Positions 22,472 to 31,112 of a stretch of DNA of 44,858 nucleotides are shown in pieces. Every line of letters starts with the position of its first letter. The first letter of the stretch is position 1. Origin of the DNA: Prevotella sp. Its GTDB lineage: Bacteria > Bacteroidota > Bacteroidia > Bacteroidales > Bacteroidaceae. The position numbers and the translations under genes were made by a program. The notes under the pieces were generated by a model that did no database searches, had not been told where the DNA came from, and was given only the letters and a program-made list of their open reading frames with translations. The DNA is taken from the NCBI GenBank assembly GCA_017545045.1, contig JAFYDA010000131.1:1-44858 (forward strand), read 5' to 3'.

Positions 22472-24040
22472 ATGGCAATTAAGAAAAGACCAGTCTCTCC
22501 GCGCCAAAAGATGATCAACTTGATGTATGTCGTCTTGATGGCCATGCTTGCGCTGAACGTCTCGAATGAGGTGCTCAATGGTTTCTCCATTGTGGAGGAA
22601 AGCTTGAAGCGTACGACGGCCAACGCCACCAGAGAGAATCTTGCAATATACGATGATTTTGGGACGCAGATGAAGGCCAACCCTCAAAAGGTGAAAGAGT
22701 GGTACGACAAGGCCATGCAGGTGCGCGAGCTGAGCGATTCTCTCTACAATATGGCAGAAGGTCTGAAGCACGCCATCGTAAAAGAGGCTGACGGAAAGGA
22801 CGGCGACTTGCACAATATCCGCAACAAAGAGGACATGGAAGCAGCCAATCAGGTGATGCTGGCTCCGGGACGCGGTCGCGGACAGGAACTGTACGACGCT
22901 ATCAATGCCTACAAGAAGCAGATGTTGGAGATGGCCATCGGTACACGCCAGAAGAAAACCATCTCTGAAATCCTGTCGACCACCATTCCAGAGGATATGC
23001 AAACCCTTGGCAAGAACTGGCAGGAGTATATGTTTGAGTCGATGCCTGCTGCTGCTGCCGTCACTCTGCTGTCGACCCTGCAGAGTAATGTACGCTATAC
23101 TGAGGGTGAAATCCTGCATACGCTGAAACAGAATATTGACGTGAAGGACATCCGTGTCAATGCACTGGAAGCTTTTGTCATTCCGAACTCACAAACTATC
23201 GTGCGTGGCGATAAGTTCTCTGCCCATATCGTGATGGCCGCCGTTGACACCACGCAGGTGCCCGACATATACATAGGCAACCAGAAGGTGACGCTACGTG
23301 ACAATGTCTACGAGCGCATCTGTGGCTCAACAGGTGACTTCACCTTGGCCGGCTATATTGAGACCGTCAATGGTAACGGTGACAGGATAAAGCGTGACTT
23401 CTCGCAGAAATACACAGTCGTCGATCCTTCAGCCACCGTTTCTGCCGACTTGATGAACATGCTCTATGCCGGCTATTCGAACCCTATCAGTGTGTCGGTG
23501 CCTGGTGTTCCCTTGAACAAGATTCAGGCCTCGATGAGCGGTGGAGGAACGCTACAGCCCACAGGCCCTGGTAAATATATTGCACGCCCTTCGAAGGTGG
23601 GCGAGAATGTCACCATCACCGTTACTTCAACCAACACAGGCCGTCCGCAGCAGATGGGACAGTTTACATTCCGTGTGCGTAAATTGCCAGACCCGACACC
23701 GTTTATTGCTATGAAGGATGAGCAAGGCAACCCTTCTCGCTTCAAGGGAGGCGGTTTGGCCAAGGGTAGCCTGATGGGCATTAACGGCATTGGCGCCGCC
23801 ATTGATGATGGTATTCTCGACATAGCCTTCAATGTGGTGAGTTTTGAGACCGTCTTCTTTGACAACATGGGTAACGCCGTGCCCATGGCCAGTAACGGCG
23901 CCCAGTTCAGTGAGCGTCAGAAGGACACTTTCCGCAAGCTGGCACGCAACCGCCGTTTCTACATTTCGCGTGTGACGGCCGTTGGTCCTGACGGCATCCA
24001 GCGCACCTTGCAGAATCCAATGGAAATTATTGTAAAGTAG
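22472..24040 (+). CDS. gldM: T9SS motor protein GldM/PorM
   Basis: The 522-residue protein has a single N-terminal membrane helix after SPRQKMINLMYVVLMAMLAL and a long periplasmic region of four domains, ending KDTFRKLARNRRFYISRVTA. This matches GldM/PorM, which pairs with GldL and spans the periplasm to the GldK/N ring. The GldM block PDPTPFIAMKDEQGNPSRFK and GGGLAKGSLM is present. The start lies 3 bp past the heptamer tract; gldN follows 8 bp downstream. Confidence 0.96.
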   Translation: MAIKKRPVSPRQKMINLMYVVLMAMLALNVSNEVLNGFSIVEESLKRTTANATRENLAIYDDFGTQMKANPQKVKEWYDKAMQVRELSDSLYNMAEGLKHAIVKEADGKDGDLHNIRNKEDMEAANQVMLAPGRGRGQELYDAINAYKKQMLEMAIGTRQKKTISEILSTTIPEDMQTLGKNWQEYMFESMPAAAAVTLLSTLQSNVRYTEGEILHTLKQNIDVKDIRVNALEAFVIPNSQTIVRGDKFSAHIVMAAVDTTQVPDIYIGNQKVTLRDNVYERICGSTGDFTLAGYIETVNGNGDRIKRDFSQKYTVVDPSATVSADLMNMLYAGYSNPISVSVPGVPLNKIQASMSGGGTLQPTGPGKYIARPSKVGENVTITVTSTNTGRPQQMGQFTFRVRKLPDPTPFIAMKDEQGNPSRFKGGGLAKGSLMGINGIGAAIDDGILDIAFNVVSFETVFFDNMGNAVPMASNGAQFSERQKDTFRKLARNRRFYISRVTAVGPDGIQRTLQNPMEIIVK

Positions 24041-24048
24041 AAAAAGAT

Positions 24049-25116
24049 ATGAAAAGACTTTTGTTCTTGTTAATGATAACGCTGACGGCTGGTGCAGTCT
24101 TCGCACAGCCCAAGAAAAGCCGTGTACAGCAGACTCAGAAGAATCAGTCCCAACAGGCACAGCAGAAACAAAGTACGTCATCGCAGGGCATGACGCGCCG
24201 CATGCAGATTAGCTATCCCGTAGCGCTCGACATGCCTGAGGACGTGGTGTGGCGTCGCGACATCTACCGTGAGATTGATCTCAATGACGATGCCAACGCA
24301 GGATTGTACTATCCAGTGCAGCCGCAGGGCAAGCAACTGAACCTGTTTACCTATATTTTCAAACTGGCGTTGAACAACTACATCCCCGTTTACGAATACA
24401 GTGTAGCCAACGACGGTAACGATGACTTCTCGGAGACAGCGAAGATCCAGTTGAAGACGGTGCTCGATAATTATCACATATTTTATGAGGAGCAGGACGG
24501 AAAAGTAAAAGTCGACAATAGTGACATTCCATCTGCAGAGGTGATGAAATACTTCTTGAAAGAGAGTGCTTATTACGACCAGAGCAATGCCACGTTCCAC
24601 ATTAAGCCTTTGGCACTGTGTCCCGTCATGCTACGTGAGGATGACTTTGGCGGTGAGGCCGCCCAGTATCCGCTCTTCTGGGTGAAGTACAGTGATCTTG
24701 AACCATTCCTCAGTCGGCAGACTGTCATGACGTCGAATGTCAACAATGCTGCCGTCATGTCAATGGATGACTATTTTACCCTGAATAAATATAAAGGAAA
24801 AATATATAAGACGAATAATATGCTTGGCAAGACACTGGCGCAGATTGCAGGAGGTGATACGGCCAAGCTGTCGCAGGAGCAGAAGCGCATTGAGGCTGAG
24901 CTGGCTGCTTTCCGCAACAATATTTTCGGCGATCAGGAGAAGAAAGATTCACTCGACAGCATTGCTGACTTGAAGAATATGAAGAATGTAGGCAAGGTGA
25001 AAAAGGAGCGGACACCGCGTGCAAAGCAAGAGAAGTCTTCCCGCCGTACAAAGTCGACCACTTCGTCATCTTCCAATTCAAGTGCCCGTGTGTCTGTACG
25101 TAGGCAGAGGCATTAA
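24049..25116 (+). CDS. gldN: T9SS ring protein GldN/PorN
   Basis: The 355-residue protein has a signal peptide (LLMITLTAGAVFAQ), the GldN core DVVWRRDIYREIDLNDDANA, GLYYPVQPQGKQLNLFTYIF and YDQSNATFHIKPLALCPVML, and a basic Lys/Ser/Arg tail of about 60 residues. GldN/PorN is the periplasmic partner of GldK in the ring. The tail is low-complexity and may vary between strains. Confidence 0.95.
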   Translation: MKRLLFLLMITLTAGAVFAQPKKSRVQQTQKNQSQQAQQKQSTSSQGMTRRMQISYPVALDMPEDVVWRRDIYREIDLNDDANAGLYYPVQPQGKQLNLFTYIFKLALNNYIPVYEYSVANDGNDDFSETAKIQLKTVLDNYHIFYEEQDGKVKVDNSDIPSAEVMKYFLKESAYYDQSNATFHIKPLALCPVMLREDDFGGEAAQYPLFWVKYSDLEPFLSRQTVMTSNVNNAAVMSMDDYFTLNKYKGKIYKTNNMLGKTLAQIAGGDTAKLSQEQKRIEAELAAFRNNIFGDQEKKDSLDSIADLKNMKNVGKVKKERTPRAKQEKSSRRTKSTTSSSSNSSARVSVRRQRH

Positions 25117-25160
25117 GGTAATCGTCAAGAACAATTGTTTCACTAATATAATAACGCGTT

Positions 25161-25799
25161 ATGAAGAGAATTTTTACTGCAGTGTTGTTGATGCTGGCTG
25201 TTGTGAATACAACTCAGGCACGGTCGTTAAAGTTTGGCTTGAAAGGCGGTCTGAATGTTACCTCGATGTCGTTCGACGAGAAAGTGTTCGACTCTTCAAA
25301 CAAAGCCGGTTTCTTTATTGGTCCGACGGCTCAGATTTCGCTGCCGCTCGGTGGGCTGGGTGTCGACATTTCCGCTCTCTACGACCAGAAGGAGTCAAAG
25401 GTGAATGACAATTCCATCAAGCAGCAAAGCATTCTGATCCCTGTAAATCTCCGTCTCAAGTTAGGTCTTGGTAGTCAGGCAGGTGTCTATCTCGCTGCAG
25501 GTCCTCAGTTTGGTTTCAATGTAGGTGATAGCAAGTATACGTGGCAATCGCTGAAAGATATCAAGGGAACACAGCAGCAGATCGATAATGAGTTCCAGTT
25601 GAAGAAGTCGAACTTCAGCATCAATCTTGGAGCCGGTATCTACCTGAACAAGCACTTCGAGATAGGCTTTGCATACAATATAGCTATGGGAAAGACTGCT
25701 GACGCTACGTTCAAGGAAGCTGTCAATACGGCTATAGGCAAAACGGAAGATGATGCCAAGGCCAAGACTTGGACGATCTCTGCAGCCATTCTGTTCTGA
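25161..25799 (+). CDS. Outer-membrane beta-barrel protein (PorT-like OMP family)
   Basis: The 212-residue protein has a signal peptide ending TTQA and a small barrel pattern: KFGLKGGLNVTSMSF, GFFIGPTAQISLPLGG, LGVDISALYDQKESKV, SILIPVNLRLKLGLG, VYLAAGPQFGFNVG and a final WTISAAILF ending in Phe. This is the common Bacteroidetes OMP_b-brl/PorT family; orthology to PorT itself cannot be claimed. It follows gldN by 44 bp, perhaps in the same transcript, and precedes priA by 8 bp. Confidence 0.82.
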   Translation: MKRIFTAVLLMLAVVNTTQARSLKFGLKGGLNVTSMSFDEKVFDSSNKAGFFIGPTAQISLPLGGLGVDISALYDQKESKVNDNSIKQQSILIPVNLRLKLGLGSQAGVYLAAGPQFGFNVGDSKYTWQSLKDIKGTQQQIDNEFQLKKSNFSINLGAGIYLNKHFEIGFAYNIAMGKTADATFKEAVNTAIGKTEDDAKAKTWTISAAILF

Positions 25800-25807
25800 C
25801 GAGTGAC

Positions 25808-28027
25808 GTGTTTGCCGATATCATCTTGCCCCTGCCGCTCGACGGCCTTTTTACCTATGCCGTACCCGCATTGATGGGAAATGACATGAGGGTAGGGGTG
25901 CGTGTACTTGTTCCTTTCGGACGCAATAAGCAGTATGTCGGCATTGTTGCAGAATTACACGATCGTAAGCCTGAAGGGTATGAAGTCAAGGCTATCCTTC
26001 AGGTCATGGATACACAGCCGATACTGCTTCCAGAGCAGTATCGGCTGTGGCGGTGGATAGCCGACTATTATATGTCGCCTATCGGTGAAGTCTACAAGAC
26101 TGCACTACCCGCCGGTCTAAAAGCCGAGAACGGCTACCGCCCGAAGACCGAAACCTATATTCGCCTGACCGAGGCCTATCGTACAGACCGGGCCCTGCAT
26201 ATAGCCCTCGACATGCTGAAGCGCGCACCGAAACAGCTCAAGGCCTTTACTGACTTCCTTTATTTGGTAGAGCAGGGCGACATTACTCGCGATGAACTGC
26301 TCAACGAGGGACATGCGCTTCAAACTATTTCGATGCTCATCAAGCGTGGCATACTTGAGACTTACGAGGTAGAGATCGGACGATTGAATCATGGCGGTGA
26401 GCCCCATCCGGAACTGGTCAAGAAACTTAGTCCAGCTCAGGAAACAGCCTATAACGAGATTCTTCTGTCGATGATCAGAAAGCCGGTCACGCTGCTTCAC
26501 GGTGTCACGTCCAGTGGCAAGACCGAGATTTATATCCACCTCATACAGCGTGAGATTGACCAACACCGACAAGTGCTCTATCTGTTGCCAGAGATAGCCT
26601 TGACAGTCCAAATGATGGACCGTTTGCGTCGCGTCTTTGGCAACCGTCTGGGTATCTACCATTCCAAGTACAGCGATGCCGAACGGGTGGAAATCTGGCA
26701 GAAACAGCTGTCGGGTAATCCCTATGATGTCATCCTTGGTGCCCGCTCTGCCGTCTTTCTGCCCTTTCAGCGCCTTGGCCTTGTCATTGTCGACGAGGAG
26801 CACGAGACCAGTTTCAAACAGCAGGACCCCATGCCTCGTTACCATGCCCGCAGTGCGGCTATCATGCTGGGGGCAAAGGTCATCCTTGGCACTGCAACAC
26901 CTTGTATGGAGTCTTATCACAATGCACGGACGGGTAAATACGGTTACGTACAGCTGACACAGCGGCACGCGGGACTGGAATTGCCTGAAATACAGATTGT
27001 TGATATTAAAGACCTGGCTCACCGCAAGATGATGAACGGTCCTTTCTCACCCTTATTGCTTACGCGTGTCCGTGAAGCCTTGGAGCGGGGCGAACAGGCC
27101 ATTCTCTTCCAAAACCGTCGTGGCTATGCACCCATGATTGAGTGCAAGCACTGTGGATGGGTGCCTCATTGCCAGAACTGCGATGTGTCGCTTACGCTGC
27201 ACCGCCAGTTCAATCAGTTACAGTGCCATTATTGTGGGGCTGTCTATCAGGTGCCTGTTGAGTGTCCCAATTGCGGTGGCACCGAGTTGCAGACTCATGG
27301 CTATGGTACTGAGAAAATTGAAGCTGCCGTGCGGGACATTTTTCCAGAAGCACGTATCAGCCGTATGGATCTTGACACCACACGTACACGAAACGCCTAT
27401 GAACGCATCATCAGCGACTTCGCCAGTGGACGAACCAATCTGCTTATCGGTACGCAGATGATTTCCAAGGGACTGGATTTCGACCGCGTCAGCGTGGTAG
27501 GCATCCTCAATGCCGACACCATGCTCAATTATCCGGACTTCCGCGCCTACGAACATGCCTTCATGATGATGGCACAGGTAAGTGGGCGTGCTGGTCGCAA
27601 AGGACGTCGTGGAGTGGTCATGCTGCAGACACGCCAACCTGACCTTCCGATTATCCAGCAGGTGGTGCGCAATGATTACGAAAGCTTCTACAATTTGCTC
27701 TGTGCAGAACGTCAGAAGTTTCACTACCCACCTTACTATCGCCTCATTGCAGTCTACTTGAAACATCGGTCTGATATACTCGTCGAGACTGCAGCCCAAG
27801 AGTTAGGCTTCCGGTTGCGCGGGTGGTTCGGAGGCCGTGTCCTTGGCCCCGACAAGCCAGGCATCTCAAGGATTAAGTCTCTCAACATCCGCAAACTCGT
27901 TGTCAAACTTGAAAACGGTCTCAACATGGCTGATGTGCGCCGCTATCTGAAACTGGCGCAACAACAAATGCTGCAAGACAAGCGTTACGCCTCGCTGCAG
28001 ATATATTACGACGTCGATCCGCTATAG
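25808..28027 (+). CDS. priA: Primosomal protein N' (replication restart helicase)
   Basis: From GTG 25808 the product has 739 residues and starts with FADIILPLPLDGLFTYAVP, as PriA proteins do. An N-terminal DNA-binding domain precedes the helicase: Walker A GVTSSGKTEIY, DEEHETSFKQQ and QVSGRAGRKGRRGVV. The zinc region has eight Cys in CKHCGWVPHCQNC and CHYCGAV...CPNCGG. A TTG at 25769 is in frame but overlaps the upstream gene. PriA reloads the replicative helicase at stalled forks. The stop is followed by a T run and a 21-bp repeat array. Confidence 0.94.
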   Translation: MFADIILPLPLDGLFTYAVPALMGNDMRVGVRVLVPFGRNKQYVGIVAELHDRKPEGYEVKAILQVMDTQPILLPEQYRLWRWIADYYMSPIGEVYKTALPAGLKAENGYRPKTETYIRLTEAYRTDRALHIALDMLKRAPKQLKAFTDFLYLVEQGDITRDELLNEGHALQTISMLIKRGILETYEVEIGRLNHGGEPHPELVKKLSPAQETAYNEILLSMIRKPVTLLHGVTSSGKTEIYIHLIQREIDQHRQVLYLLPEIALTVQMMDRLRRVFGNRLGIYHSKYSDAERVEIWQKQLSGNPYDVILGARSAVFLPFQRLGLVIVDEEHETSFKQQDPMPRYHARSAAIMLGAKVILGTATPCMESYHNARTGKYGYVQLTQRHAGLELPEIQIVDIKDLAHRKMMNGPFSPLLLTRVREALERGEQAILFQNRRGYAPMIECKHCGWVPHCQNCDVSLTLHRQFNQLQCHYCGAVYQVPVECPNCGGTELQTHGYGTEKIEAAVRDIFPEARISRMDLDTTRTRNAYERIISDFASGRTNLLIGTQMISKGLDFDRVSVVGILNADTMLNYPDFRAYEHAFMMMAQVSGRAGRKGRRGVVMLQTRQPDLPIIQQVVRNDYESFYNLLCAERQKFHYPPYYRLIAVYLKHRSDILVETAAQELGFRLRGWFGGRVLGPDKPGISRIKSLNIRKLVVKLENGLNMADVRRYLKLAQQQMLQDKRYASLQIYYDVDPL

Positions 28028-28087
28028 TTTTTTTTTCCAAGGCTGTCCGTCCGTAAAATGCGGAGCACTTCCCAGATAAATTCCAAG

Positions 28088-28170
28088 GCCTGGGACAAAT
28101 GTCCCAAGCTGTGGGACAAATATCCCAAGCCGTGGGACAAAGCTGGGGAGGCTCTACAGAATTTTTTAGA
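28088..28170. repeat. Array of 21-bp palindromic units, locus 1
   Basis: Units begin GCCTGGGACAAAT, GCTGTGGGACAAAT, GCCGTGGGACAAAG and GGCTCTACAGAATT; TGGGACAAA recurs at 28091, 28112 and 28133, exactly 21 bp apart. The first unit is a palindrome TGGGACA-AA-TGTCCCA (28091-28106), the second TGGGA-N6-TCCCA. Two unit types, TGGGACAAA and CTCnACAGAATT, also occur in the array at 42826. Confidence 0.85.
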
Positions 28171-28230
28171 GGCTTTTGCTCCTTGCTTTTGTCGTTTCGC
28201 ATCTTTATGCAAAGAAATACATTCTTTTCT

Positions 28231-28261
28231 TTGGAGGTTATTTTTTTTTTTCGTAACTTTG
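28231..28261 (+). promoter_or_regulatory. Promoter of the tandem sensor kinase operon
   Basis: TAACTTTG at 28254-28261 and TTG at 28231-28233 with a 20-bp spacer. The leader to ATG 28275 would be only about 7 bases; starts at 28284 or 28290 give slightly longer leaders. Confidence 0.75.
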
Positions 28262-28274
28262 CGGTCACGACCTA

Positions 28275-31112
28275 ATGAATCGGATGGAAATGATACTTAG
28301 GAGGGTGTTTGTTGCTATCTTTATAGCGTGCATTACACCTCTTTATGCTATAGATGATAGACCTGTAGCCAGGCAGTATACGGCAGCAGATCCACTTGTG
28401 TATGAAGATGCGTGGGATTTATGGCCTTACGTCTTCTTGAATGAGCATGGTGAGCCTGAAGGTTTCAACGTTGACATGCTGAAAGCCATTTTCGAGGAAC
28501 TGAATATTCCATACGTGATTAAGTTGAAACCAACGAAAGAAGCATTAAAAGACTTGAAAGAAGGAAAGTCGGACTTGATGCTTGGCATGTATGCTGCGTT
28601 TCATGATGAATATGCTCAATACGGTGAGGAAATCATCCAAAAGTTTACTCACAGCGTTGTGAGTCCGAAATCAGAACCCGTGAGAATCAAGAAAATCGAG
28701 GATTTGGGCAAATACCGTGTCATACTCCATGACGGCAGTTTCAGTCATCACATGATGTTAGACCGCGGTTGGCGAATCAATTGTGTGCCTTATGACGACA
28801 TGAAAGAAGCCATCCAGAAAGTAAGTTCTGAAAACAGTGGTCAGATTGTTTGGAATACACAATCGCTGAAATGGCTGATGAATAAATTCCAGACCACCAA
28901 TCTGCAGATAAACCCTGTAGATATTCCCTACGGAGAATATCGTTTTATGTCCAACGATTCTGTTTTACTCCACAAAGTCGACAGCGTCTATGCCAGGCTT
29001 TGTTCCATGGATCGTATGCAACCCATATTAAACAAGTGGTTTTATCCCGATCGAGTTGATTCCGGTATTCCTGCGTGGGTAGGTTATTTGGCTGCTATCA
29101 TTGCCTTGTTGGCATTTCTGATGGTATATTATGTACTGATGCTTCGTGTGCGTGAGCGGAAAATGGCAAAACTGATAGCCCAACATAATCAGCGGCTTGC
29201 TCTCATTCTGCGTACTACCAAGATCAGGGTATGGCTATACGATGTCCAGAAAAAAACGTTCAGGTGGATGAAAGAAAACGGCGAAATGGAAGACGAGGAA
29301 CTCCCTATAACAGTTTTCGGCCAGCATTATTCTCCGTTATCATTCAGGAACTTGACTAACCAATTGTCGCAGATGGGTATGGGAGAGATGGAGAACACCG
29401 TAACAGAACTGACCTCCAACGACGATAATACATATCAGCAATACATCTTGATTTTGTCGGTATTCCGACGTTCGAAGGAAAATGTTCCTCTCGTTATTGT
29501 GGGTATGATGAATGACAAGACGGAGCAATTGCAGCAACAGCAAAAATCTAAAGACGACATGCTGCGATTCAAGTCGATTTTCTCATCTTCCATGATTGAC
29601 ATGACCTATTACAATGAAAAGGGAATACTGTCGGATATTAATCAGAAAGCATGCGAGACCCTTCACTGCGACCGCGAAGCAATATTGGCAGAGCATGTAC
29701 CCTTTACAGCAGCTTTGGAAGAAAATAATGTCGAATTGGATACCTTTGAAGGTTGTCATAGCACTCACATCATCGACTCCAACGATAGGAAAAAACTTTC
29801 AGCCTCTATTCGTTTAACCAAAAAAATCTTCTACGAACAACTGCTGACCCCTGTGCATGACAAGAAGGGACGTTTCCTCGGTATTTTTGGTTCCGCACGT
29901 GATGTGAGTGAGTTTGTCAGCTCCTATCATCAGTTGAAGGAGAGCATCAGCCAACTTACATCTGCGGCTGAGGGCGTCACAGAGTACATCAACAATATTA
30001 ATTTCGCATTGCACGTCGGTGGCCTTAGAATGATTGAGTATTCACCCAGTACCCGCATTCTCACCGTCTATGAGGAAATGCACAAGGTACAGTTGAAATT
30101 GACACAGTCACGATGCTTGTCATTGGTTGATGAAGGATACAAGCGCATGGCCATGAGAATCATGGACAACATGGACCAGCATGTCGCAGAAGTTGACGAG
30201 GCGGAGATAATGACAGTCGTTCATACTAAGAACCACATGCCGTTGGCATTGCATTTCCATTTTGTACCCATCCGCAATGCGAAAGGCGATATTCACCATT
30301 ATTTCGGGCTGTGTCGTGACATCAGTCAGGAGAAGGCCACAGAGAAAGAACTTGAATTTGAGAAATCCAAGGCCCAGGAAGTGGAGAATGTCAAGAATGC
30401 ATTCCTGCGTAATATGAGCCACGAAATCCGTACTCCAATCTCTACTGTTGTGGGATTTGCCGAATTGTTTGTTGAAGAGCACGATGATGAAGACGAGGAA
30501 AGCTTCATTATGGAAATAAAGAAAAACGCCACCTATCTGCTGAAACTGGTTAACGATATTCTGTTCCTTTCGCGGTTGGATGCCCGCATGATTGAATTCA
30601 ACAGGGCTCCCATTGACTTTGCCTATGCCTTTGAAGGCCATTGTCAGATGGGATGGGCCAAGCAGATGAAAGCCGGCGTGAAATATGTGATGGAAAATCC
30701 TTATGAACATCTTATTGTCGACATTGACGAGTCCAACGTTGGACGTATCATAGAGCAGGTGGCTGAAAATGCCGCGCACAACACTGACCGTGGTACTGTC
30801 AGAACCCGCTACGACTATATCGAAGACAAACTCCTGATAACGATTGATGACACAGGAAGTGGCATCAGTAGAGAGAAGCAGAAAAGCATTTTCGAGCGGT
30901 TTAATAACTCGGGCGGCAATGACGGAACGGGGTTAGGACTTCCTATTTGTCAGGAATTGGCTACGCAGATGGGTGGTTCCGTCTACATCAATTCTGCTGA
31001 AGGTTGTGGTACCACCGTTTGGATTACCATACCCTGTAAGGCCTCTCTCATAGAAAAGAAGCACATTATCAATTCGGAAGAAATAGAACCGACATGGGAA
31101 GAACAACCATAG
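28275..31112 (+). CDS. Sensor histidine kinase with periplasmic solute-binding (SBP_bac_3) domain
   Basis: The 945-residue protein has a signal-like N-terminus, an SBP_bac_3 domain (about 40-260: WPYVFLNEHGEPEGFNVDML, KSDLMLGMYAAF), a membrane helix near 265-290 (AAIIALLAFLMVYYVLML), two or three PAS-like regions, and a kinase core. HisKA: NMSHEIRTP with His716. ATP domain: N box EQVAENAAHN, DDTGSGIS, F box FERFNN and GTGLGLPI. No receiver domain is present. BvgS-like layout suggests ligand sensing in the periplasm. The next gene, a paralogue, overlaps by 19 bp; no response regulator is in view. Confidence 0.93.
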   Translation: MNRMEMILRRVFVAIFIACITPLYAIDDRPVARQYTAADPLVYEDAWDLWPYVFLNEHGEPEGFNVDMLKAIFEELNIPYVIKLKPTKEALKDLKEGKSDLMLGMYAAFHDEYAQYGEEIIQKFTHSVVSPKSEPVRIKKIEDLGKYRVILHDGSFSHHMMLDRGWRINCVPYDDMKEAIQKVSSENSGQIVWNTQSLKWLMNKFQTTNLQINPVDIPYGEYRFMSNDSVLLHKVDSVYARLCSMDRMQPILNKWFYPDRVDSGIPAWVGYLAAIIALLAFLMVYYVLMLRVRERKMAKLIAQHNQRLALILRTTKIRVWLYDVQKKTFRWMKENGEMEDEELPITVFGQHYSPLSFRNLTNQLSQMGMGEMENTVTELTSNDDNTYQQYILILSVFRRSKENVPLVIVGMMNDKTEQLQQQQKSKDDMLRFKSIFSSSMIDMTYYNEKGILSDINQKACETLHCDREAILAEHVPFTAALEENNVELDTFEGCHSTHIIDSNDRKKLSASIRLTKKIFYEQLLTPVHDKKGRFLGIFGSARDVSEFVSSYHQLKESISQLTSAAEGVTEYINNINFALHVGGLRMIEYSPSTRILTVYEEMHKVQLKLTQSRCLSLVDEGYKRMAMRIMDNMDQHVAEVDEAEIMTVVHTKNHMPLALHFHFVPIRNAKGDIHHYFGLCRDISQEKATEKELEFEKSKAQEVENVKNAFLRNMSHEIRTPISTVVGFAELFVEEHDDEDEESFIMEIKKNATYLLKLVNDILFLSRLDARMIEFNRAPIDFAYAFEGHCQMGWAKQMKAGVKYVMENPYEHLIVDIDESNVGRIIEQVAENAAHNTDRGTVRTRYDYIEDKLLITIDDTGSGISREKQKSIFERFNNSGGNDGTGLGLPICQELATQMGGSVYINSAEGCGTTVWITIPCKASLIEKKHIINSEEIEPTWEEQP

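Noticed and set aside
26117-27022. 301-codon minus frame opposite priA
   Set aside because: PriA motifs cover this region on the plus strand.
28088-28170. CRISPR array
   Set aside because: Units are contiguous with no unique spacers, repeats are palindromic and diverged, and no cas genes are present.
28058-28300. 80-codon frame with WDK-x-P-K repeats over the 21-bp array
   Set aside because: 21 bp equals seven codons, so any frame through the array yields peptide repeats; the frame runs over the next promoter and gene start and has no family match.
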